Assembly: GCF_014839805.1 (NCBI RefSeq) | Contig: NC_051120.1 | Coordinates: 5,766,001-5,830,000, forward strand | Source: Manduca sexta | Taxonomy: Eukaryota; Arthropoda; Insecta; Lepidoptera; Sphingidae | Direction: 5' to 3' | DNA: 64,000 nt | Part shown: positions 37,926 through 49,082 of the stretch, one piece after another | Layout of the letters: every line of letters starts with the position of its first letter | How positions within the stretch are numbered: position 1 is the first letter of the stretch | Position numbers and translations under genes: made by a program | Notes under the pieces: generated by a model | Databases searched by the model: none | Seen by the model: the letters and a program-made list of their open reading frames with translations, nothing else | What the model was told of the DNA's origin: nothing

Positions 37926-39386
37926 TGTAAATCATCCCTCCGAGCTAGTCCATTAGCAAACACATACAAATACTTTCCTTTACATTACACTCGCCCCAAA
38001 TAACGCAACAAATAACGGTCCATTTGAATGTTCAATGTACATCATACAAATGCAAATTCTAGCCAAAAGCACAGATCGATTTGTGGACAGATAGCGAGTG
38101 CCTCAGGCCAATGGTTTGTTTTGACCGGCACGTGCGGCGGACAGGTCACGACTTGACTTCAAAAATAACACCCGCAGGCGGCTACATTATGAAATGCATG
38201 GAATGTTAAGAGACAGTAATGGTGCAAAAATAAGTGACTAGACTTGACGGGAATTAATTATTGTTATTGCTTTACCGCACCGAATTGAAAAATTAAAAAC
38301 GCCAATCATCCATGGCAAAATTTAAGGCAGTCTAGAATAAGTAGGCCATGAGACACCTTTTGTACGAAATCGGATTTACACAGTGCCCCAGATATTAAAT
38401 TGAGTCGATAGGTCTGCAAAAAATCCTTAACAATTTTACTGCTATTAGAGCGGCAACAATGGCGTATGTTGTTCGCGTTTCTTTGGCCACTAGTCTATCA
38501 ATCACGCAAACATTATTTGTTTTATCGATCCATCGGAATCGTTTCGGCATAAATAAGGACGCGTGCCAGTCGGAGCCGGGTCCTGGCGACTTTATACTAT
38601 ACATATAAGAATGTCACAAAGAATGTCAATTGAAGTGGATAGTGCGTAGACAGAAGATAGCTTTAGCTTAGCCCGCGATTATAAACCGAAATACCTACAA
38701 AATAGAGCTTCTTAGACTTATGTCTTAACGTTGGCTCAGAGATAATAAGAGAACGGTGACCGCTTTACTTATACAATTTATGCCTCAATAAACGAAACAT
38801 AAGACCAATTTCTAAATTACTAAATTGCCCATATGCCTACTTCCTACAAGTTTAGTATTGACATCTTCAATGACAACTTTCAAATCTATGTTGCTTAACT
38901 CTAAATATAAAATGGAATAACTTCACAACGTTCGAAAGTCTTTGTATTTTGGTTTTTAGTACAGAACACTAAAAATAAATAGATTTATCACTAGCTTGAA
39001 TTACAAACCCGAACTGAAACGTATTTATTTAACGATTCAAAATCGAATAAAATCGAAAAATCAATGTTGGTTACGTAGCGCCACAGTTTTACTATCCGTA
39101 GCAGTAACCTTCCTACTGGTACTAAACCATAAATCACTCTTTTTTATTTCTAAACAATAAAAATACAGTAAAACTGAACTTATATACCAAGGTACTTTAA
39201 AAAAATATTGACGACTTACACATAACTATGTTTTAGTGTAGAACATGGATCGTAGATTTCATAAACCAGTATAATAAAGTTTTTACCACTAGCCATTATT
39301 TTATTGCAATTAAATTATCTAAGAACAATTCTCGACATATTGCACGTTTTGCATAAAAATATTATTGTAGTGTCCTGTATAAAATA
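37926..39386. other. AT-rich non-coding stretch
   Basis: No gene recognised. The minus-strand frame at 38395-38604 has no known features. Confidence 0.45.
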
Positions 39387-40034
39387 ACCAGCTTTTGCCC
39401 GCGGCTCTGCCCGCGTTATAAAGTTTTTCGTGCTAAAGTTTTCCGTTGTAAAAGTCACGCTATATATTTTCCCGGGAGCCTATGATCTTCCCAGGGTCTC
39501 AAACTGTCTCCATACGAAATTTCATCTTAATACGTTGGGTAGTTTTTGAGTTTAACACGTTCAGGCAAACAGATGCAACTTTGTTTTATAATATATTTTT
39601 GTAGAACTTTTTAAGAGGAACAATCCCGTCATACATCGTTGTTGCATAACTTTACCCGTTTACGCAGCGCACGCAACGGAGGCTCTCAAAACTAATAAAT
39701 TTTCCCCGTCTTTGCAAAATGTTTCATTACTGCTCCGCTCCTATTAGTCATAGCGTGATGATATATAGCCTACAGCACTCCACAAACAAAGGGCTATTCA
39801 CCACAAAAAGATTTTTTGTGTTCAAACCGGTAGTTCCTGAGATTAGCCATTACTGCTCCGCTCCTATTGATTATAGCGTGATGATATATAACCTATAGCA
39901 CTCCACGAACACAGGGCTATCCAACACAAAAAATATTTTTCAGTTTGACCCGGTAGTTCCTGAGATTAGCGCGTTCAAACAAACAAACAAACTCTTCAGC
40001 TTTATATAATAGTATAGATTATATAATAGTATAG
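39387..40034 (-). repeat. Dispersed repeat family A, long copy 5, with internal duplication
   Basis: This is the longest copy, in reverse orientation. It has an extra 5' (plus-sense left) part with 'gcccgcggctctgcccgcgt' and 'cccgggagcctatgatcttc', then the shared body. A 123-bp unit is present twice in tandem (39725-39847 and 39848-39970), and a 'tatataatagtatagatta' end is also doubled at 40.0 kb. The short GC hairpin 'cccgcggctctgcccgcg' and lack of terminal repeats would fit a Helitron-like element, but the class is not proven. Confidence 0.75.
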
Positions 40035-43000
40035 ATTAGCTTATTCCTATCTTTCTTTTGTATCTATAGTAGATCTCAATGAATTATGCAAGGTAACTAA
40101 CCCATTATCTTCCGATGGAGTCTCTGGCAAATGTTCTCCATAGCTAAATTCGGCAACACTCCGGGACGCAGCTACCGACAGGAGCCTAGAATAGGAATGG
40201 AATAGGTTACAAGGATAAAAGGGATAGGAATTTGGGATATGGAGTAAAACTGTTGGTTGAGGTATGTAACAATGACATATAAAGGAGAATAAAAAATTGT
40301 ATTTATTGAAAAAAAAAAAGCAATATTTGAACCGATTGCCGTTTTTGGTTTAATTTGGCTTTTGTCAGTAAATTTTTGCAAGCATATTCAAGTTTGTGCG
40401 ATTGTCGCCTGAAATACAACTTGAATAAAGAATCATGAATAGTGTATACGCCGCAATTTCAACAAAACTTATTATCATTTTAGCTTTTAAAATTCCGAGA
40501 CAATATCTTCACCCCAGTTAAGAAATTAACGGCAGTGTCATTGACTAGGTAAAAATTACTGATACACTACATAGTTACAAGGAAAATTATTTTAAAACAT
40601 TGTTTTCGATGCACAGACTCAGCGCAGCAGAGCGTGGCGAAGGCAGCCGCGGGCGACGTCCACGGTAGCATGAAACCACCGCGCCATTACACCTCATTAG
40701 CAGTGAAACTCTGCTATTCACCGTCCACAACTAAACTCTGTTGTACATTAAACACCTTTTTGCCGACATTGAACAAAGAAACTGAACCTGTCAGTGCTTG
40801 CTAATTTTAACACGCTTGCTGTTTTGCGGTATAAGTAAAAGCCCCTAATAGAAAATCAGACTAATTTATTTGTAAGTAGTTCTATACGAAAAATATAAGA
40901 AGATAATATATTGTAACTTCAAAATATTTATTAGTCAAGAACATAGTTAAGTGTCAAAATAGTATTTTAATTCGATTGAGCTTCAGCGTGAAGACATAAC
41001 GTTTTGTTATGGACGAATGACAAAATGCAACAAAGGAAGCAATTTCATTCATCTCCGTTATAGATGAACATCAAAAGAAACAATTTGTAAACCATAAACT
41101 GTTCTTTAATTTGATAGCCCACTGCCCAACGCATCAATTTGTTCTCGACGGGTTGAAATAAACAAAGCCCTACGCTATCGGCCCATGGCCTCTAATTGAC
41201 ACTATCTATCTTTATAACCATTGTGTTGTGCCCTTTAATTAACAGATATCGTAACCGAGACGGGACGCGAACAAACAAACAAACGACCATTCACAGGAAG
41301 AGGCGATGCACTTTTACGATTTCGTTTGATGTGCACGCATACGGGTTTTGTTTGGGTCGATTAACACCAACCAACAATAAAACACGTATCAACTAAAGAA
41401 CATTAATGATATGGATAAGACTTCGTATCACCGCTAGACTGAATAACCCGATGCTTCATTCTTAACAAGTTCAAAGTTTTGTCAGTGAATGAAATGATCT
41501 CAGAAATCCGGTGATGTATGGGAATCAACCTAGAATCCGTAAGCACACATAGTGTCTTAACCAGACCATGGACGTAACCGATACAATCGTTAGGAATAAG
41601 TCAAGTATATTTCAGATCCTGTAGGACACCCGGTTCCACTTTATTTAACAAGTACAGTGAGGGATTCTATTCTACTACGGGGTCATATCCGTCTTTTACA
41701 ATTACAGGCGTATTAATAGAAGAATAGCTTTGACACGGCCGTATAAGTAAAATAATAAAAAAATGCCTATTATATAGACCCGATTTTATAATAAATTTAG
41801 TCCTCAACATCAGAATCACACCGAAAACGTCACACAGCACACGTACCCAGAATAAAGATGTTACAACGCTCCAAAAAAACTTCTATTGCATTGCGATTTC
41901 CATTTTCATTTATAGGTTAACACTGATGCTATCAATACAAACTTACACAAATATGACACGTTTAAGATCAAATGTGACACTTGGATTTCTGTGCCGTAAG
42001 ACCGTGAACTATGAATATACAAAAGGACAGCCATACGTCGCCTCGGCCCAATTGACATTTCCTTGCTGGAAAATAATAAGCTGCAATAGATTGTTGCCAC
42101 TTGCGAGCGTAGTTTACCCTTTCACTGCTATTAGGACTTTTATCCAGGTTCAAATCTAGTAAATTGTATTGAGTTTTTAACGAAGTTTCTAGCCTTACTA
42201 AATATAAATAGCTAAATGTTTGTTTGGCATATTCATTATACCAGTTCTAAGATATTCGTCCTTTTAGATTTTTTTTTTTTATTTAATGTATGGAAGTTTT
42301 ATAACACATCTCAGCGCGGTAATGTGAAAAACCAAGTAAGTACATTAAAAGTTAAAACCTAAATTGCCACTGTGACCCTAAACATATTCTCAAATAACGA
42401 ACAAAAAACTTTCTCGGTATTTAAGTAAATGCATTTCATACAAAATAATTAACATGACGGTTCCCATACTTAAAGATGGAATTGACCCAGAACTGTCGAA
42501 GCTGTCAATGCGTTTGATGCGCACACGCATCGCGAAGACGTTCATCGCCATATATGAGCATGCATCGTTGCACGTAGCATACATCTCGCTAGATAGTGTC
42601 AAAACGCTAGTTTCTAATTTATGTCTGTCTGTGTGGCGAGCCTAGATTCCTTTCCAGATTTTTTCTAATCATTAGCAATATGACATGAAATGATAAGAAT
42701 TGTGCTATGGAAACGTAAATGATTTCATTAGGTGCATGGTGCTTGTAGAAAAGTTACTGTAGAATATTATATGTCATGTCAGAGTAAGTAAAGAGTAAGA
42801 CTACCATACACAATATTATGTTGAAATATTTGTCATAGTTGGTCATTCCAATTTTCAACAAGTCACGTTTCAAAGCCAGCCAATATAACTACATCTAGTA
42901 CCTAATGCAACCCAAACGACTTGCGATCGAAACCAAAATCCCCTTCATCGGCCATTCATGCTGAAATTAACCAAGGACGCGATAATTATAATACGTGTTT

Positions 43001-45099
43001 GAATAAACAACACGTTACGAATAACGGAGTTCCAAAATACCATTTAATTTCCTTGAAAATAACTCGCCCACATATTGAATTCAAATCGAGCGCCACTGTT
43101 ATTATGGACAAATTTAGCAATGGATTTTGACTACTTTATTGTATTAGAAAAGTAAAATATTCTTGAAAAACCTATCAGTGTGAAGGCTAATGTGTTAAGC
43201 TTACATAAATTTATTCCAAACAGCTTCAACGTAATGAATACCTACTCTTAGCACTTACGTTACTTTGGTGACAAAACCATTAGCGTGTTGCGTAGCATCA
43301 TAATAATAAACTTTAATGATATCGCCAGAACTACAAATAAACCATAGAATTATAAATACACCCTTCATTTGTAAAAAAAACACGGCTATTTACAATTCTG
43401 TTTATAGTTAAACCCCCTCATTAGATATATAGTTATCTTTTGATATATAGTTTGATGAATGTATTATGACCAGAAAAAGTCTCAATATGACTCTAATAGA
43501 TCTATAAGTTATTCCCAACTAGACATATAGCATAGCCCGCGCTGACAGACGGCTGGCAAGCGAACCATGTAATAGCAATAGCTTCCGCGAGGGCGCGGCT
43601 CATTGTTTGGCGGCTGCGACACGCCAGCGACAGCCGTGCGTGACTGCCTGCCCAGCCTGGCAAGCCTGGCTTCTAGTGTTCACTGGTCGCAGATTACACC
43701 ATCCAATGGTAACTTTGTGGAGTATTACAGAAATTAGGCGAATTTATAGATTGCTCATAACACTTGCGATTGTCGATAGTAACTTACAGGAGTTGTGGTA
43801 GAGTGTATGAGGGCAGAATAGTCTCGTAAACGGAAATTAAACATTAACAACTTAATAGGAATGTGATTAAAATCTGAAATCTAAAATCTAGCGACGTGTG
43901 TTTAATTATTCACCATTATATTTGACCTATAATGTAATTCACACGAATTCTAGTGCAGTCACTTTGCCCTGCCGGAACAAAAAAATAACGCTTGCTCCGT
44001 AAGCTCTACCAGTGTTAAGTATGACATCAATCTACGATCGTAGTAACTAGCGCCATGCAAGTTGCATTAATATGACCGCAAACTAGCTCCTGCGGGGCTT
44101 CACGGAACCCGAGCCGCGGTGTCCTGTTACCGCGACGCCAGCCCTGCGCCCAAATAATCCTGTTACACTCGATTGATGGCATGTACGCCTCAATGACCCA
44201 TCATGTTATAATACTTCACAAAGTAATCATGCCGACACTACACCTTCTGACACCTAGTTAATCGATACTACAACAAATTCGTGCTTTTTATCTCCATAGA
44301 GGTAAGTAAAGGCGTAAGTAGTGCTTCCATAATCCTCCAACTCAAAACAGACTTTACGTAATTCATGGATACTGAACACTTGTTTCATAACTTCTGAGTA
44401 AATTCTCTAAACATAAATGTGCAAGCCGACCAAATATAAAAGTCACACTCTAATCTATGCCCCCCTTACAAATATTACTAACATGAGTAGTATGTATGTA
44501 CTACATAAGTAGTTTAGTAAGATAACTGTAAAATAAATTTACTTGAAACCGACCTTAAATAAAACATTTCGATCTTAACTACATTGGGATATAATTTAGG
44601 AAACATAATATTAGTTCCATAACACTATAACACAGTGACTAAAACGCATCAAAAGGGACAATCAAGCGGTAATCTTAAACGCGATCCAAAGGATACAATT
44701 CTATTGTTTGGGACCGTTGTTTCTAGACAATTGCGAATGTGCGAGTCGAATTATCAAAGAAAACGGACCGATTGTTGCAACTCTGCTTTGTGTCGCAATA
44801 TCGACAATTAGAACTGTATAAGGTCATGTTTACGAAGGGAAATTTGAAAACCAGTTCAAGTAATTGGCAGGAACTATTTCGCACACTAAAACAAAAATGT
44901 CTGAGGATAAACATTGATACAATATCAACAAACAATACTGAGCTTATCGTCGCCCACTGCCGAATATAAGCTTCCGCAAGTACTCTACCAACTCGGTATT
45001 GGTTATTACGCGTTCAACTATTGCAAATGTTTATACTGGCACATTAAATAAAATCATTTTTAAGATACAATATACAGCCAGCTAATTATGAAGATAGAA
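40035..45099. other. AT-rich non-coding stretch with GC-rich islands
   Basis: No gene recognised. GC-rich islands lie at about 40.61-40.69, 43.55-43.69 and 44.08-44.16 kb. Overlapping frames on both strands at 41.9-42.15 and 42.39-42.65 kb are open over a CpG-rich patch, but no domain is recognisable. Confidence 0.4.
43555..43690. other. GC-rich island
   Basis: Contains 'gcgagggcgcggctcattgt', 'gcgacacgccagcgacagcc' and 'gcccagcctggcaagcctgg'. The frame open through it on the plus strand (43607-43801) has no recognisable domain. A regulatory element is possible. Confidence 0.35.
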
Positions 45100-45146
45100 T
45101 AGCGAGATACAGCAATAAGATCTTATCTTATTGCTATATCTCGCTA
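45100..45146. repeat. 20-bp stem hairpin, 7-base loop
   Basis: tagcgagatacagcaataag (45100-45119) pairs with 45127-45146 with a single mismatch, loop atcttat. It lies about 200 bp downstream (in gene sense) of the candidate terminal exon at 45.35 kb. Confidence 0.85.
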
Positions 45147-45346
45147 AATTGCAAATCCTGTAACGTTTACTTCCGTATTCAAATATAAATGCATCATTAC
45201 TCATAATATATTGAATGATATAGGTGATACGCCTTCATGCAAAGGTAGTTAGCCATTATCTTGTTTGCTAATGACAAGAACATTGAACAATAACTTTCAA
45301 TTTGAACAAATAAAGCATTAAAACACAAACAATCTTGCTGCTCGCC

Positions 45347-45651
45347 TTAATTGGGATTCTCAAGGCGAGTGCGCAAACGCCGCCCACGAACGCTCGAGGA
45401 AATAAATCTGGTCCAACCTACACCTCCAATTACACAAAGTAACTGTTCATACAAATACTTCAGAACACATTCTGGCGCCAGACGCACAAGTTTACTATAT
45501 TGGAACACGTTTTGCTGCAGTAAGTAATTTAATTTCAAATGAAATCCCAGTAGACCACAACATTCGCCTACCTTAGGCCCTGTTACCATGTCCTGGTTTA
45601 ACGATTTACATGTTCCAAGAAAGCAGTTAATCATGGCCACTGTGCTCTCAT
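45347..45651 (-). CDS. Candidate terminal exon, unrecognised protein
   Basis: A minus-strand frame of about 100 codons ends at TAA (45347-45349). It begins just after a possible acceptor, ttgttatag, at 45652. The peptide is protein-like: VAMINCFLGTCKSLNQDMV, then GECCGLLGFHLKLNYLLQQN, KLVRLAPECVLKYLYEQLL and a basic end RGRRLRTRLENPN. It is more GC-balanced than flanking DNA. I do not recognise the family. It could be the last exon of a gene whose first exon is at 46.86-46.91 kb, but the phases of those two do not match directly, so a further exon would be required. A transposable-element origin is also possible. Confidence 0.4.
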
Positions 45652-46854
45652 CTATAACAAATGTATGAGATAAGCAACTGTTTGCGTTAGTTTACAAGCA
45701 GGTTCTGCTAGTACTATCACATTAAAATCTTTTCTTAAATGCAAAGCTATTACTGTAATACGTATTATGCAAATAATAATGCTGTAGAGGCTTATAGAAA
45801 ATACCGTTTGCATACAGGCAATCATGCTGGTTTACAAACCATTGCATACGGACCTATTATAATATAAAAAATAACATTATGACTACGTTAAAAATATATC
45901 ATACCCAATAATATAAAAATACGTTGTAATATTAATGCATAAACAAAAGATAGAACACAAAAATTAAACAGTTTCCATAATATGTATTAAAACTGCAATG
46001 ATTCATACGACTTACGAATATGGACAAACATCTCAATAGATTATGACTTAATTGTATAAAAAATCTATTCTGGATTAACTACAGATGCGGTTAAATAAAG
46101 ACGTTTTCGTAAAACAATAGATACCTATACAGATACATTTTATAGAGCTAAAACATAAGATATTGCAGCGAAACTCATCGATGTCACACAGGCGCTTAGA
46201 TCTCTAATGAAAATATAAAGCTCAATCAATCGTAATAAAACTAAAAATGTCATTCGGTTCGCAGGTTTCTTCCAAGATACCTACAGGTCAAGAACAGAGT
46301 TTAACTAATACTACCCTAGGCCTAACTCACTAGACACTTCATGAGTCTCACGTAGTCACACCAGAGAAGCCACAACAGAATGTAAATACAAGGACTTGTT
46401 TCTAACCACAAAATATTTTTTTATATCGGGACCAGTGTTGGGATCTCTATTTTTTCGGGTAGAGAATATTTCAAGCTAAACTGTTCCAAAATATAAGTCT
46501 GCATGGATAGAATTAAATGCGTAATTATTTTCTTGCTAATGAAAAAGTTAATTGGCAATAGGTAAGTGGAGACATAACATAATGTACCTTTATCTCATAA
46601 TTTAAAAAAAGGAGGTCCTATTGAAGATTTACATTGCCATTTACTTACCCACATAATAATGAGTTCTATGATACCTCAAAATACAATTAAGATGTAAATA
46701 CATAGAGTACTTTTTTTTAACAAAACAATAAGAACACCAAATGTATACCTATCCTTGTTAGTAGCAGCAGGTAAGAATATTGATTGTTTCATAGATATTA
46801 AACGGTATAGTTAGTCAGTTTCCATGATGAAATGTCTTAAGCATACTAACTTAC

Positions 46855-46913
46855 TTGGTAATAGAGCTTTTCGAGTCCTCCGGCAAACCAACAAAAATCA
46901 ACGTGGACGACAT
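46855..46913 (-). CDS. Candidate first coding exon, minus strand
   Basis: An ATG (46911-46913) in a fair start context (gaaATGt) opens MSSTLIFVGLPEDSKSSIT and runs into a perfect donor, AA|GTAAGT, at 46854. The exon ends two bases into a codon. The 'TLIFVGLP' string resembles the start of an RRM fold, but this is too short to call. It would be divergent from the ING gene, about 2.2 kb away. Against it, the plus strand is open over the same bases for about 50 codons. Confidence 0.35.
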
Positions 46914-47388
46914 TTCACAAAACACGAATAATATAACGAATTTACTGAAAATTTTGAGCGCATTCAGCGCAAAGCTAAATTCAAACCAATACACAGGAAT
47001 TCACTGGACGTCAAACTGACCTTTGTCAAAATTTAGTTTTTAAAAATTATAGTATAACCGCCAGTTCAAACGAGTTGGTATGGTAAACTGGCGTTGTGCA
47101 TTATTATGACAAAGTATGCGTGGGTGAGCCATGTAGGTGTTTAAATCGACCCCTTGTATAATAATTATTATCTAGAATCGCTATTTCCTTTCCGAGCAGT
47201 GTGATCTAAGCTAAGATTGTTGTTTGTATATCGAGCTGTACTCTACATGTATGTATCTACCTCAAAGCACTACCCACCTTACACTTGATACCAATAATTC
47301 AACCAAATAAACAAAAATATTACATTTTATGCAAAAACATATATTCTAGGACTTTTTAACTAATGTTGATAATATTTTGTATTAAAGC

Positions 47389-47600
47389 TGACATGATTGC
47401 CTAAGTTTTGTACATGTATCGCGATATGATGGTACTGAGGTGTTGGGTTCGATACCCTAGGTTTAGTCGCTTTTTCTTTTTTTCGCTCAATATCAGCCCG
47501 GAGTCTGTTATAGTGCCAGGAAATAGCAATAGGCTTGCCCACCATTACATCCGACATAATATGACTGGCGAAATGTGGGAGTCACATTTCTGCCTGAATC
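47389..47600 (+). repeat. tRNA-derived SINE (family B), plus strand
   Basis: The A-box-like 'catgattgcctaag' is followed by the B box ggttcgatacc at 47446-47456. The body has 'ctcaatatcagcccggagtc', 'aatagcaataggcttgccca' and 'tggcgaaatgtgggagtcac'. It is the same family as the minus-strand copy at 28.84-29.07 kb, diverged. The 116-codon plus-strand frame here (47408-47758) is the SINE read as protein. The right end is uncertain. Confidence 0.75.
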
Positions 47601-47839
47601 TGCATGTAATGGCCTCCACTATACCACCTCTCTCTACTCAACAAAAATCCTTACATTACAATACGGTCAAATTAAGTTTGGTGGTTTTAAAAATTTGGTA
47701 TACTAGTAATCAGATAAAAGGCCTGAGTATGTATGTGTGTGACAGTATTAGCCCATGATAATAGGAAAAGGTTGGGAGATAAGTACTTAGTTGGCTGGGT
47801 AAACGTATTGTGGTGGGCCATTTCCCGAAGTAAACGCCT

Positions 47840-48250
47840 AACTCCGAGCTGATAGTGAGTAGGAAAATCTAATCACTTTACACGATCCAAAAATTAAAGC
47901 CGAGACGGGGGAAACCTGCGAATAGTACCTATACTGGTTTCCCTCGGCTAAGAGACTGCTAGGTCCCTGGAGGAAAATGAGAAGGGATAATTGTTCGCCG
48001 TCCATTATAGGCCCCGGCGTGAATTTTACAACCAAGGGGTATACACATTCCACTATGTGCCTAGGGCCCCGGCATAATGTCTCCCCATCCATGGGCATGC
48101 ATTCGGTATGGAGGCCGAGCACACAAAAATTGTCTCGCGGGTGGGGGAAGTCGTACCAGTCGAAGCAGTTAATTTTAAGAAGTTTAAATCTTAGTACACT
48201 TGTAACTAATGGCGGTTTTAGCCAGCGTTATGTCCCAGGCGTAAGCAATT
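47840..48250. repeat. Probable transposable-element fragment, unclassified
   Basis: The stretch is much less AT-rich than its surroundings ('gccgagacgggggaaacctg', 'tcctagg/gggccccggcat' style blocks, 'gtgggggaagtcgtaccagt'). Open frames on both strands have no recognisable domain. It lies in the gap between the SINE at 47.4 kb and the ING gene. I suspect a decayed element, but found no second copy in the window. Confidence 0.3.
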
Positions 48251-48850
48251 AAAAATGTTCCTGATTTCAACAATTAAGTACGTAAGGTGCTTGAGATGCG
48301 TTGGTTAACAGGGTTGTAAACTAAAAAATTATCCTCAGTTGGACATCGTGCGAGGCCACAGTTGAATATCGGTATCGCGCACTCCCCAAGGCCGCCATTG
48401 CCTATATCTATAAATCTAAGTAGGAAATCTAATGTTTTTAATCTGATTGCAATATTTTAAAAATAAGCATTCTAAGATAAAATAATGAATATTTTCTTTA
48501 ATAAATAGGTCTACCAAATTATAGTGAAAAATGCTATGAAGGTAAAGACAATAAACCGAAATTCATTTCCGAACGTTACAAAATCGAAAGCAGGCCACAC
48601 ACGTGGTGATGCGACGCGATAATCACAGTCGCAATGATTTTATTTCGTTCATTGTCTTTACGTTTTGTAAGTATAATAATTATTAATGGTATGGATTTTT
48701 TTCTGTTCAACTGTCACGTATCATCGTTCGTATAGTATTATTTTTACTCAATCGAATTTGTCGTGTTCAAACCACAGTGCAAACATAATTTAGGTTATGC
48801 CGATAGATGGCGATACGAATAAAATCTCGATCATTGCACAATAATCATCA

Positions 48851-49082
48851 CTAATCAAATTCTATTATAATTTTTTTTATATCTTCAATATTGCTTGAAT
48901 TATGTTTTAGTTGAAACATAAATAAAACAAATACTTCTTTATGTTCGGTTTCCGAACGATTATAATGCTTGAGTCTTGAGTTGACGGTTCGACTGTTGAA
49001 TGCAGCGAACTTGTTTTGCTTTCGAAGTGATATTTTTCTGTTCACAAAATATCGTTATGAAAACTGGATTAATGTTGAAACC
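48851..49082 (+). promoter_or_regulatory. Presumed promoter / 5' UTR of the ING gene
   Basis: The frame of the first coding exon is open upstream of the Met, through 'cttgagttgacggttcgact' and 'gcagcgaacttgttttgctt', as expected for a short GC-balanced leader. No TATA box stands out near a clear start site. The transcription start is not determined. Confidence 0.35.

Noticed and set aside
42390..42645. Overlapping frames on both strands over a CpG-rich patch
   Set aside because: Neither has a recognised domain or good splice sites; possible but unsupported.
47408..47758. 116-codon plus-strand open frame
   Set aside because: It is a tRNA-derived SINE read as protein; the B box and SINE body cover it.
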